From positions 1-7,153 of the forward strand of contig NZ_UHFN01000006.1 in NCBI RefSeq assembly GCF_900459405.1: DNA of 7,153 nt, given 5' to 3'. Below the pieces are notes generated by a model that did no database searches, was not told the origin of the DNA, and saw nothing but the letters and a program-made list of their open reading frames with translations. This document shows, piece after piece, positions 1 through 5,841 of the stretch. This stretch comes from Streptococcus hyointestinalis (lineage in GTDB: Bacteria; Bacillota; Bacilli; Lactobacillales; Streptococcaceae). The first letter of the stretch is position 1, and every line of letters starts with the position of its first letter. The translations under genes and the position numbers were made by a program.

Positions 1-1
1 A

Positions 2-1057
2 AAAGATTTGCTCGGTCGAACATACGAATACTGCTTGGAACAATTCGCTGCCTATGAAGGTAAGAATGGTGGGGAATTTTACACACCAACAAGCATTGTT
101 AAAACAATTGTTGAGATTTTAAAACCTTTTAATGGTCGTGTGTACGACCCAGCCTGTGGTTCTGGCGGTATGTTTGTCCAATCAGAGACATTTATTGAAA
201 ATCATAGCGGCAATATTAACAATCTCTCCATTTACGGACAAGAAGCCAATGCCGATACGTGGAAAATGGCAAAAATCAACATGGCTATTCGCGGTATTGA
301 ACCTAACTTTGGACCTCATCAAGCAGATACTTTTACCAACGATTTACACCCGACACTCAAGGCGGACTATATCATGGCAAATCCTCCGTTTAACTTGAAG
401 AAGTGGGGAGCAGATAAGCTAGCAGATGACGTTCGTTGGAAGTACGGCACACCTCCTGATAGTAATGCTAACTATGCGTGGATACAACACATGATACATC
501 ACTTGGCGCCTAATGGTAAAATTGGTCTTGTCTTGGCAAATGGGTCACTATCATCTACGCAAAGTGGCGAAGGGGATATTCGAAAAGCTATTATCGAGGA
601 TGATTTGGTTGAAGGTATTGTGGCACTCCCTGCCCAACTCTTTTACAGTGTGACTATCCCAGCCTGCCTCTGGTTTATTTCTAAGAATAAAAAGCAAAAA
701 GGAAAAACGGTCTTTATCGATGCCAGAAATCTAGGTCACATGGTTGACCGTAAACATAGAGATTTTACGGACGATGACATCCAAAAGATTGCTAAGACAT
801 TTGAAGCCTTCCAAGAAGGAACATTGGAAAATGAAAAAGGCTTTTGTGCTGTTGTCGAGACTGAGGACATTGCTGAGCAGGACTATATCTTAACGCCAGG
901 ACGTTATGTCGGTGTTGAAGACAGGGAAGAAGATAGCGAACCCTTTGAAGAGAAAATGGAACGCTTAACCGCAGAACTGTCTGAACTATTTAAACAATCT
1001 CATGTCCTAGAAGAAGAAATCAAACAACGATTGGAGGAGATTGGGTTTGAGATATAA
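2..1057 (+). CDS. hsdM: Type I R-M DNA adenine methyltransferase subunit HsdM (5' end outside window)
   Basis: HsdM is the modification subunit of a type I R-M complex. It transfers a methyl group from S-adenosylmethionine to N6 of adenine at the site chosen by HsdS. The frame is open from the window edge, so the N-terminal helical domain is missing; about 350 of the usual 500 or so residues are visible. Counting from the TTG at 8, GEFYTP is at residues 23-28, the SAM-binding motif I DPACGSGG at 47-54, and the catalytic motif IV NPPF at 125-128. The TTG at 8 is not a real start, because the preceding codons (from base 2) stay in frame and read KD before LLGRTYEY-like sequence. The C-terminus is an acidic coiled-coil-like tail ending in EEIGFEI. 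The stop overlaps the following hsdS start, which suggests translational coupling. This gene has no frameshifts and is more G+C-rich than the genes further downstream (29 of 60 bases at 841-900). Confidence 0.95.
   Translation, partial: KDLLGRTYEYCLEQFAAYEGKNGGEFYTPTSIVKTIVEILKPFNGRVYDPACGSGGMFVQSETFIENHSGNINNLSIYGQEANADTWKMAKINMAIRGIEPNFGPHQADTFTNDLHPTLKADYIMANPPFNLKKWGADKLADDVRWKYGTPPDSNANYAWIQHMIHHLAPNGKIGLVLANGSLSSTQSGEGDIRKAIIEDDLVEGIVALPAQLFYSVTIPACLWFISKNKKQKGKTVFIDARNLGHMVDRKHRDFTDDDIQKIAKTFEAFQEGTLENEKGFCAVVETEDIAEQDYILTPGRYVGVEDREEDSEPFEEKMERLTAELSELFKQSHVLEEEIKQRLEEIGFEI
1033..1049 (+). promoter_or_regulatory. Ribosome binding site deciding the hsdS TTG start
   Basis: GGAGG at 1033-1037 lies inside the last hsdM codons and 9 bases before TTG 1047. 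The in-frame alternative TTG at 1041 would leave only 3 bases of spacing, so 1047 is the better start. Confidence 0.6.
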
Positions 1058-1553
1058 GACATTGTCAGAAGTCGGTAGCTATGTCTCTGAAAAAATCAAT
1101 GTGAGTAAGTTAAGGCTGGAGAACTATATTTCTACCGAGAATATGATCTCTAATCGTGGTGGAATTAGTTTGGCAACAAAACTTCCAAGTGTAAAAACTA
1201 CAACTGCATTTCAAAAGGGAGATATTCTAATTTCCAATATTCGCCCTTACTTTAAGAAAATTTGGCTAGCAGACAAATCTGGAGGGTGTTCTAATGATGT
1301 TTTAGTAATCAGGTCGGACAGTAACTTTTCCAACCGTTTTCTATATTATGTGCTATCAAGTGATACATTTTTTGATTATGCAGTATCAACTTCTAAGGGG
1401 ACGAAGATGCCCCGTGGAGATAAGAGTTCAATTATGAAATATACAGTTCCTCTATTTTCCTTAGAGGAGCAAGAGTTGATTTCAGATATATTGAAGTCCT
1501 ATGACGAGAAAATTCAACTTAATAAACAGATAAATCATCATTTAGCGGCTTAA
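1047..1553 (+). CDS. hsdS: Truncated HsdS: N-terminal TRD plus start of central conserved helix
   Basis: HsdS sets the DNA target of a type I R-M complex, normally with two TRDs separated by conserved helices. This gene encodes only the first half: one TRD (about residues 1-135) and the first conserved helix with DEKIQLNKQINHHL, then AA and a stop at 1551-1553. Two TTG starts are possible. I prefer 1047 because GGAGG at 1033-1037 is then 9 bases upstream and the protein begins (M)RYKTLSEVG; TTG 1041 lies only 3 bases after it. It overlaps hsdM by 11 bases. The truncation falls exactly in an inverted repeat shared with a silent 3' half on the opposite strand, so it looks like one state of an invertible gene, not decay. 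The 168-residue half subunit could still dimerise into a specificity unit, as known for some truncated HsdS proteins; that is inference. Confidence 0.85.
   Translation: MRYKTLSEVGSYVSEKINVSKLRLENYISTENMISNRGGISLATKLPSVKTTTAFQKGDILISNIRPYFKKIWLADKSGGCSNDVLVIRSDSNFSNRFLYYVLSSDTFFDYAVSTSKGTKMPRGDKSSIMKYTVPLFSLEEQELISDILKSYDEKIQLNKQINHHLAA
1526..1551 (+). repeat. Inversion repeat copy 1 (end of truncated hsdS)
   Basis: This copy is acagataaatcatcatttag followed by cggctt. Bases 1531-1546 are a perfect 16-base inverted match to 2181-2196. Bases 1526-1551 match the reverse complement of 4424-4449 at 25 of 26 positions. Bases 1528-1545 are an 18-base direct repeat of 3755-3772. In the hsdS frame it reads NHHL in the central conserved helix. 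It is the likely crossover site for the tyrosine recombinase at 2244-3230. Confidence 0.85.
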
Positions 1554-2196
1554 TCAGAGACTGATATTTCGCCTGACATAAGCGTTGGTAGTAAAAGATC
1601 GCGCACTTCGATTAGCTTTTGAATCTCTTTCTCATTCAAATTAATTGTCTTGAATAGTGGCTTAACTGACTCATGAAACTTAATTATTGCTGAATGGGAC
1701 GGAATTTGAATCTCATGGTTCCTCAAATGAGTTCCAGATACCTCTTTAAATGTAGAACCTGAAGCACTACTCTCGAGGGAAGGAGTTTCCTGTTTCAAGA
1801 GTTCATACACGAAAGTATATGGGTATTCAGGTTTGGGAATGATTGACTTAAAACCTTGGTTAGTTGAAATATCATTTTCTGCTATGGTGATATAACCAAT
1901 TGGAGCGCGGGAACTGAAAAGTATTGAATTCCGAGGCATTAACTTAGCACTGCTCTTCTTATAGCCAAGCTCAGTGATTGAATTTTGACCTCTACCTGTA
2001 AACATAGCAGGATTTAATGATAAATCTTTTGGAGAAAGCCATGGGATATCACCATTCCAGTAATCATCTACCTTTTTAGATGGCGTACCACCGCCCACTA
2101 TTTCACCAATTTCTGAAAAGGTCGACTTATATAATTCATTATCTTCAAGCAAGTGAGCAAATTGAGCATCGATTAGCTCAGCTAAATGATGATTTA
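1550..2196 (-). CDS. hsdS: Silent HsdS C-terminal half (second TRD plus tail), no own start
   Basis: Read on the minus strand, this encodes the second half of an HsdS. A junction HHLAELIDAQFAHLLEDNE is followed by a TRD with GGGTPSKKVDDYW and IPWLSPKDL motifs, then the distal conserved helix with LIEVRDLLLPTLMSGEISVSD-type ending. The frame is open from the repeat at 2196, with a stop (TGA) only a few codons further upstream. There is no ATG or GTG; the first TTG (2150-2152) has no ribosome binding site. It therefore looks untranslated in this orientation. Inversion between 1531-1546 and 2181-2196 would join it in frame to the truncated hsdS at 1047, giving 166 + 210 = 376 residues, close to the intact 398-residue HsdS nearby. 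Its stop TAA (1552-1550) overlaps the convergent stop of the truncated hsdS in a TTAA palindrome. The TRD begins like TRD1 of the intact HsdS (GGTP, then W-L), a common TRD fold feature. Confidence 0.85.
2181..2196 (-). repeat. Inversion repeat copy 2 (5' junction of silent hsdS half)
   Basis: gctaaatgatgattta is the exact reverse complement of 1531-1546. On the minus strand it reads NHHLA in the frame of the silent cassette, the same codon phase as copies 1 and 3, so recombination here keeps the reading frame. It also matches 3758-3772 in inverted orientation over 15 bases. Confidence 0.85.
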
Positions 2197-2221
2197 CCGC
2201 TCACCTTATCTGTACTACAAT
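2193..2221 (+). promoter_or_regulatory. Possible promoter of the recombinase gene
   Basis: TTTACC at 2193-2198 (4 of 6 against TTGACA) and TACAAT at 2216-2221 (5 of 6 against TATAAT) are 17 bases apart, and the recombinase ATG follows 22 bases later. The -35 box overlaps the end of inversion repeat copy 2. Because the repeat is conserved, flipping the silent cassette would not alter it. The match is modest. Confidence 0.35.
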
Positions 2222-2243
2222 GTAAATGAAAGGCAGGTAAGGT

Positions 2244-3230
2244 ATGAAGGACAAAATAATCACACAAGTAGTCAATATTATGGCAGAACAGCTGACAATG
2301 GAGCAACTAGAGCAGTTGGAGAGAGTGCTAGCAGCTAGCCTGGCTAATGTTGTCATGGCGGAAAATATTTCAAATATCGATGAAACATCTAACCCCAAAT
2401 TATTGCACCTTTTTATTTCTGCTAAGAGGATTGAGGGGTGCAGTGAAAAGTCATTAAAATACTATAAAATGGTCATTGAGAAAATGGTAGCCGAGTTGGA
2501 TAAACCAATCAGGCAGATAAGTACCAGTGATTTAAGGACTTACCTTGCTAACTATCAAAAAGAACGCCAATCTAGCAAAGTAACGATTGATAACATGCGA
2601 CGCATTTTTAGTAGTTTCTTTAGCTGGCTAGAAGATGAAGATTACATCTTAAAAAGCCCAGTGAGACGTATTCACAAGATTAAGACGGATAAGGTTATCA
2701 AGGAAACGCTATCGGATGAAAGTCTAGAGCTGCTTAGAGATACTTGTGACAATATTCGTGACTTAGCCATGATTGATTTGCTTGCTTCAACTGGCATGCG
2801 TGTTGGAGAGCTGGTTCGACTTAATCGTGAGGACATCAACTTTCATGAGCGTGAGTGTTTGGTGTTTGGTAAAGGAAATAGCGAGCGGATTGTTTATTTT
2901 GATGCAAGAACAAAGATACACTTAATCAATTATCTCGATAGTCGGAAAGATGACAGCTCTGCACTCTTTGTGTCATTAGCTTATCCCTACGACCGATTGA
3001 TGATAGGTGGTGTTGAGACGAGATTGAGAGAGATTGGAAAACGGGCTAACCTTCAAAAAGTTCACCCACATAAATTCAGACGAACACTAGCAACAAGAGC
3101 AATAGATAAAGGCATGCCCATCGAGCAAGTTCAGCACCTACTAGGTCATGTCAAGATAGACACGACTATGCACTATGCCATGGTCAACCAAGCGAATGTC
3201 AAAAATTCGCATCGAAAATATATAGGATAA
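2244..3230 (+). CDS. Tyrosine recombinase (XerC/XerD-like integrase) of the hsdS shuffler
   Basis: This 328-residue protein is a tyrosine-type site-specific recombinase, which cuts and rejoins DNA through a covalent phosphotyrosine. An N-terminal SAM-like DNA-binding domain (about residues 50-140) is followed by the catalytic domain. The catalytic set is visible: R186 in STGMRVGEL, K210 in FGKGNSER, H276 and R279 in HPHKFRRT, H302 in LLGH, and the nucleophile Y311 in TTMHYAMV. The intact set indicates an active enzyme. It starts at ATG 2244, with a weak AGGCAGG about 6 bases upstream, and carries an extra N-terminal helix of about 45 residues. It sits between two hsdS copies flanked by inverted repeats, as the recombinases of phase-variable streptococcal type I loci do, so its job is most likely inversion of hsdS segments. 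The repeats at 2181-2196 and 3755-3772 could also flip the recombinase gene itself. Confidence 0.92.
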   Translation: MKDKIITQVVNIMAEQLTMEQLEQLERVLAASLANVVMAENISNIDETSNPKLLHLFISAKRIEGCSEKSLKYYKMVIEKMVAELDKPIRQISTSDLRTYLANYQKERQSSKVTIDNMRRIFSSFFSWLEDEDYILKSPVRRIHKIKTDKVIKETLSDESLELLRDTCDNIRDLAMIDLLASTGMRVGELVRLNREDINFHERECLVFGKGNSERIVYFDARTKIHLINYLDSRKDDSSALFVSLAYPYDRLMIGGVETRLREIGKRANLQKVHPHKFRRTLATRAIDKGMPIEQVQHLLGHVKIDTTMHYAMVNQANVKNSHRKYIG

Positions 3231-3235
3231 GGAGG
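3231..3235 (+). promoter_or_regulatory. Strong ribosome binding site of the intact hsdS
   Basis: GGAGG starts directly after the recombinase stop (3228-3230), 5 bases before ATG 3241. The tight junction suggests that the recombinase and this hsdS share a transcript. Confidence 0.7.
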
Positions 3236-3240
3236 AAGAA

Positions 3241-4437
3241 ATGACAGAGTGGAAGAAAGTAAGACTTGGTGATCTTTGTAAAAATGTTTATAGTGGGGGT
3301 ACCCCCAAAAAATCAATTACTGAATATTATGATGGAAGTATTTTCTGGCTAAATACTAAGGAAATTAATTTCAATAGGATATATGAAACAGAGAAAACAA
3401 TTTCAGAAAAAGGCTTAGCAAATTCTTCAGCGAAATATATCCCAGAAAATACGGTTGTTGTGGCAATGTATGGAACCACTGCTGGAAAAGTTGCGATAGC
3501 AAAGAATGAAATGACAACTAATCAAGCATGTTGTAATTTAATTATTGATGAGACAAAAGCCGACTATAATTTTGTTTATTATTCTATAGCTCACAACTAT
3601 AAAAAACTCTCCTCTTTAGCAAATGGTGGAGCACAACAAAATTTAAATGCTGGAATAATAAAAGATTTTGAAATTTCACTTCCACCTTTATCAATTCAAA
3701 AAGAGATAGCCTCAATTCTTATTCCGTTAGATGATAAAATTGAAAATAATAAAAAGATAAATCATCATTTAGAAGAGATAGCTCAAACAATATTCGACAA
3801 CTACTACCTGTGTGAAGATAACATTGTAAAAAAGCTCGGTAGTTTAGGAAAAATTCAATCTTCTAAAAGAATCTTTGCTAAAGAGTATCAATCAGAAGGT
3901 ATTCCTTTCTATCGTGGTAAAGAGATAAGTTTGTTATCAAATAATGAAAACTTCAATCCGGAATTGTATATATCAAATACTAGATACAATGAATTGAGAG
4001 AGCACAATCCAGTTCCAAAAAACTCTGATATATTGATTACTTCTGTTGGGACTATTGGTAATGTTTTACTTGTTAATAAGTCGCATCTTCCCTTTTATTT
4101 TAAAGATGGCAATGTCACTTGGATTCATTCAATTAGGAATGAAATCATTTGTTCAGAATATATCTATTTGTGGTTAAAGTCTGAATATGGGCAACAAGAA
4201 ATACTAAAATCTACAATAGGAAGTACCCAATCTGCTTTGACAATTTCGGCTATTGAGAAATTCAATATTGCGATTCCTAAAAAAGACAGCCTTAACAACT
4301 TTCAAGCAACTGTGGCACCAATATTGCAAAGTATTGAAAGAAATTCTTCGGAAATACAAAAGTTAATCAGTTTCCGTGATACCCTCCTACCCAAACTTCT
4401 ATCAGGTGAAATTTCTGTTACTCAAGCCACTAAATGA
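3241..4437 (+). CDS. hsdS: Type I R-M specificity subunit HsdS, complete with two TRDs
   Basis: This is the full-length specificity subunit, 398 residues. TRD1 spans about 1-155 and has SGGTPKKSITEYY and FWLNTKEI. The central conserved helices at about 160-190 contain LDDKIENNKKINHHLEEIAQ. TRD2 spans about 195-360 and begins LGSLGKIQSSKR. The distal conserved helix runs to the C-terminus with RDTLLPKLLSGEIS. Two such TRDs recognise the two halves of a bipartite DNA site and, with two HsdM subunits, form the methyltransferase. The inversion repeat at 3755-3772 lies at NHHL in the central helix, and a reverse copy at 4424-4449 covers the stop codon, so TRD2 is itself a flippable cassette. In the orientation shown this is the only complete hsdS, so it should define the current specificity. 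The gene is AT-rich (19 G+C of 60 at 3601-3660), lower than hsdM. Confidence 0.93.
   Translation: MTEWKKVRLGDLCKNVYSGGTPKKSITEYYDGSIFWLNTKEINFNRIYETEKTISEKGLANSSAKYIPENTVVVAMYGTTAGKVAIAKNEMTTNQACCNLIIDETKADYNFVYYSIAHNYKKLSSLANGGAQQNLNAGIIKDFEISLPPLSIQKEIASILIPLDDKIENNKKINHHLEEIAQTIFDNYYLCEDNIVKKLGSLGKIQSSKRIFAKEYQSEGIPFYRGKEISLLSNNENFNPELYISNTRYNELREHNPVPKNSDILITSVGTIGNVLLVNKSHLPFYFKDGNVTWIHSIRNEIICSEYIYLWLKSEYGQQEILKSTIGSTQSALTISAIEKFNIAIPKKDSLNNFQATVAPILQSIERNSSEIQKLISFRDTLLPKLLSGEISVTQATK
3755..3772 (+). repeat. Inversion repeat copy 3 (TRD1/TRD2 junction of intact hsdS)
   Basis: agataaatcatcatttag is identical to 1528-1545 (direct) and to the reverse complement of 4430-4447 (inverted). 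It encodes NHHL in the same codon phase as in the truncated hsdS. Upstream coding sequence is only partly conserved between the two genes, so the exact 18-base identity stands out. Confidence 0.8.
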
Positions 4438-4449
4438 TGATTTATCTGT
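4424..4449 (-). repeat. Inversion repeat copy 4 (3' end of intact hsdS)
   Basis: aagccactaaatgatgattt continuing to atctgt at 4449 is the reverse complement of 1526-1551 with one mismatch in 26. It covers the last codons and the stop; in this direction the core reads AAA TGA TGA, giving tandem stops. It marks the boundary of the shuffling region, because the next gene (thsA) begins 32 bases later. Confidence 0.85.
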
Positions 4450-4481
4450 CATCTTAACTATATTTTAAAGGATATTGAAAA

Positions 4482-5243
4482 ATGAAAGTAAGTATTTTTG
4501 ATAAGGATATTTTAAAGCAGTTTTCTAATATATGTGCTACGATTACTGCGATTTTATCGGCCGTATTGATTTTTCTTGATATTCCTAATCAATGGAGGAT
4601 TACTTCTGGCGTTGTATACGTTGTATTTCTCAGTGTTATCTATATCTTTTTATGGATAAGGGCAAATAGATTGAGACAAATTGATATTAAAATAGGTATT
4701 ACAACCGTTGTTATAAAATCAGGCGATATTTTTAAAGAAGATGGGCTAAAAGCAATCGCTTTTAATGAATATTTTGATACGAGAGTTGATGATAAAATAA
4801 TTGCTAAGAAATCTTTGAACGGACAGTTTATTTTAAATCATATTGATGATGTTGATAAATTAAATTCCGACATTGAAAGTGATGATGATTTAAAAAATAG
4901 TATTATAGGGAAGGGAGTAAAACGAAAGCAAGGAAAAACGACTAAATATAAATTAGGAAGTTCCATTTTGATAAATGATGAATATATTTTAACTGCTTTT
5001 AGCCGATTTAATAAAAATAATCAAGCAGAACTGACAATTCAGGAATATGTCAATTTTCTATTAACGTTTTGGAATGAGATTAATAGATTGTATGCTCAAA
5101 GGTCAGTTACAGTTCCAGTATTTGGCTCGGGAATAACGAGATTTAAAAATGGTTTTGAAGATATTGATATTAATGAGCTACTGCGTATCATGATTTGGAC
5201 TTTCAAAGTCAGCAAAATAAAGTTTGCGTACCCTGCAAATTAA
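4482..5243 (+). CDS. thsA: Type II Thoeris effector ThsA: two membrane segments plus macro domain (C-terminus frameshifted)
   Basis: The protein has two predicted membrane helices (about residues 14-34 and 42-59) followed by a cytosolic macro-like domain from about 68 to the end. It contains the IKSGDIF strand-loop near 78-84 and the ligand-loop motif VPVFGSGITRF at 211-221. I recognise this as the DUF6430 / ThsA-macro architecture of type II Thoeris. In that system the macro domain binds histidine-ADP-ribose made by ThsB, and the membrane part causes abortive death of the infected cell. AAAGGA at 4467-4472 lies 9 bases before ATG 4482. The frame stops at 5241-5243 after AYPAN. If one A is missing in the run 5237-5239, the protein continues as AKLTIIVHNDLLNQVNLYKL and ends at 5306-5308. 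There the stop overlaps the thsB ATG as TAATG, strong evidence that the ancestral gene was about 275 residues. Assignment comes from remembered family features, not a search. Confidence 0.8.
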   Translation: MKVSIFDKDILKQFSNICATITAILSAVLIFLDIPNQWRITSGVVYVVFLSVIYIFLWIRANRLRQIDIKIGITTVVIKSGDIFKEDGLKAIAFNEYFDTRVDDKIIAKKSLNGQFILNHIDDVDKLNSDIESDDDLKNSIIGKGVKRKQGKTTKYKLGSSILINDEYILTAFSRFNKNNQAELTIQEYVNFLLTFWNEINRLYAQRSVTVPVFGSGITRFKNGFEDIDINELLRIMIWTFKVSKIKFAYPAN

Positions 5244-5308
5244 CTATTATTGTGCATAATGATTTACTCAATCAGGTAAATCTATATAAATTAAAGGAGA
5301 ATGAATAA
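5237..5308 (+). other. thsA: Out-of-frame remnant of the ThsA C-terminus
   Basis: After a one-base deletion in the A run at 5237-5239, frame 2 reads KLTIIVHNDLLNQVNLYKL, then KENE and TAA at 5306-5308. This completes the last macro-domain strand and helix, and uses what would otherwise be a 64-base gap before thsB. The TAATG overlap with the thsB start supports coupling of the two genes. Confidence 0.7.
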
Positions 5309-5310
5309 TG
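5294..5310 (+). promoter_or_regulatory. thsB ribosome binding site and start, overlapping the ancestral thsA stop
   Basis: AAGGAG at 5294-5299 is 8 bases before ATG 5308. The ATG at 5301 is in a different frame, too close, and gives no TIR sequence. The TAA at 5306-5308 closes the restored thsA frame. Confidence 0.7.
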
Positions 5311-5809
5311 GCTTATCGGAATAAAACTTATGTTGCTTTTGATGGTGATAATGATATGCGTTACTATCAACTAATGAAAGCTTGGAAACAAAGTGATAAC
5401 ACAGCGTTTTAATTTCTATGATGCTCATGACATTAATAGTGCTAGAGATTCTAGCCAGGAAGAATCCATTAAACGGCAACTTCGTGAAGAATGGCTAATA
5501 GTAAGGTTTTTGTCCTATTGATTGGTGAACATACCAAATATTTAAGAAATTTGTAAAATGGGAAATAGAACTTGCTATTAAAAAAGGCTTACCAATTATC
5601 TGTGTTAATCTAAATAAAAGCAAACAAAGGGATAACTATTGTCCATCAAGTTTAGATGGTCAACTGGCCTATATTTATCCCCTTTTGGAAATAAAATTAT
5701 GCAGTATGCTCTTGAAAACTGGCCGAGTTCACATGAGCAATATCGAAAAGGAAGGCAAAACAGAGCTTATTCTTATAAAGATATAGTTTACCAACGATTA
5801 GGCATTTAA
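5308..5809 (+). pseudogene. thsB: Type II Thoeris TIR-domain protein ThsB, broken by several frameshifts
   Basis: Joined across frames, this reads as a TIR-like protein of about 166 residues. The segments in order are MAYRNKTYVAFDGDNDMRYY, FNFYDAHDINSARDSSQEES, MANSKVFVLLIGEHTKYL, FVKWEIELAIKKGLPIICVN, NKIMQYALENWPSS and YKDIVYQRLGI. This matches the TIR family (DUF1863-like) that forms the ThsB sensor of Thoeris; the E of KWE is the likely catalytic glutamate of the NAD+-using site. Breaks: an extra T in 5407-5410 (stop at 5410-5412), a missing base at 5486-5490, a missing A at 5547-5549, a frame change between 5667 and 5686, and a probable compensating pair near 5750 (extra G) and 5766 (missing C). 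The final frame ends at 5807-5809. As written, only 34 residues would be made from the start, so ThsB is nonfunctional unless these are sequence errors. hsdR follows after 29 bases. Confidence 0.8.
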
Positions 5810-5824
5810 ATTTAGAATTTATCT

Positions 5825-5841
5825 AGGAGACAGATCTTATG
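5825..5841 (+). promoter_or_regulatory. hsdR ribosome binding site and start
   Basis: AGGAG at 5825-5829 lies 9 bases before ATG 5839. It supports this start over the internal ATG at 6033, which lies downstream of the first frameshift and inside the nuclease domain. Confidence 0.65.

Noticed and set aside
132..398. Open frame of 88 codons on the plus strand
   Set aside because: It lies wholly within hsdM in another frame, while the hsdM frame carries clear methyltransferase motifs.
2201..2398. Minus-strand open frame at the start of the recombinase
   Set aside because: Antisense to the recombinase N-terminus, with no recognisable domain.
2244..3230. Phage or integrative-element integrase
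   Set aside because: No att-like site, tRNA or other mobile genes are seen; its position between inverted hsdS repeats explains it better as an inversion recombinase.
1526..4449. CRISPR array from the repeated taaatcatcatttag words
   Set aside because: Only four copies in alternating orientation, hundreds to thousands of bases apart, placed at hsdS junctions; there are no regular spacers.
4459..4464. TATATT as a -10 box for thsA
   Set aside because: It lies so close to the ribosome binding site at 4467-4472 that a transcript from it would start at or after that site.
5235..5243. Programmed -1 frameshifting at the thsA end
   Set aside because: A AAT TAA does not fit the canonical X XXY YYZ slippery heptamer, and similar indels follow in neighbouring genes, so a simple base loss is likelier.
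5291..5479. Minus-strand open frame across the start of thsB
   Set aside because: Antisense shadow of the TIR coding sequence.
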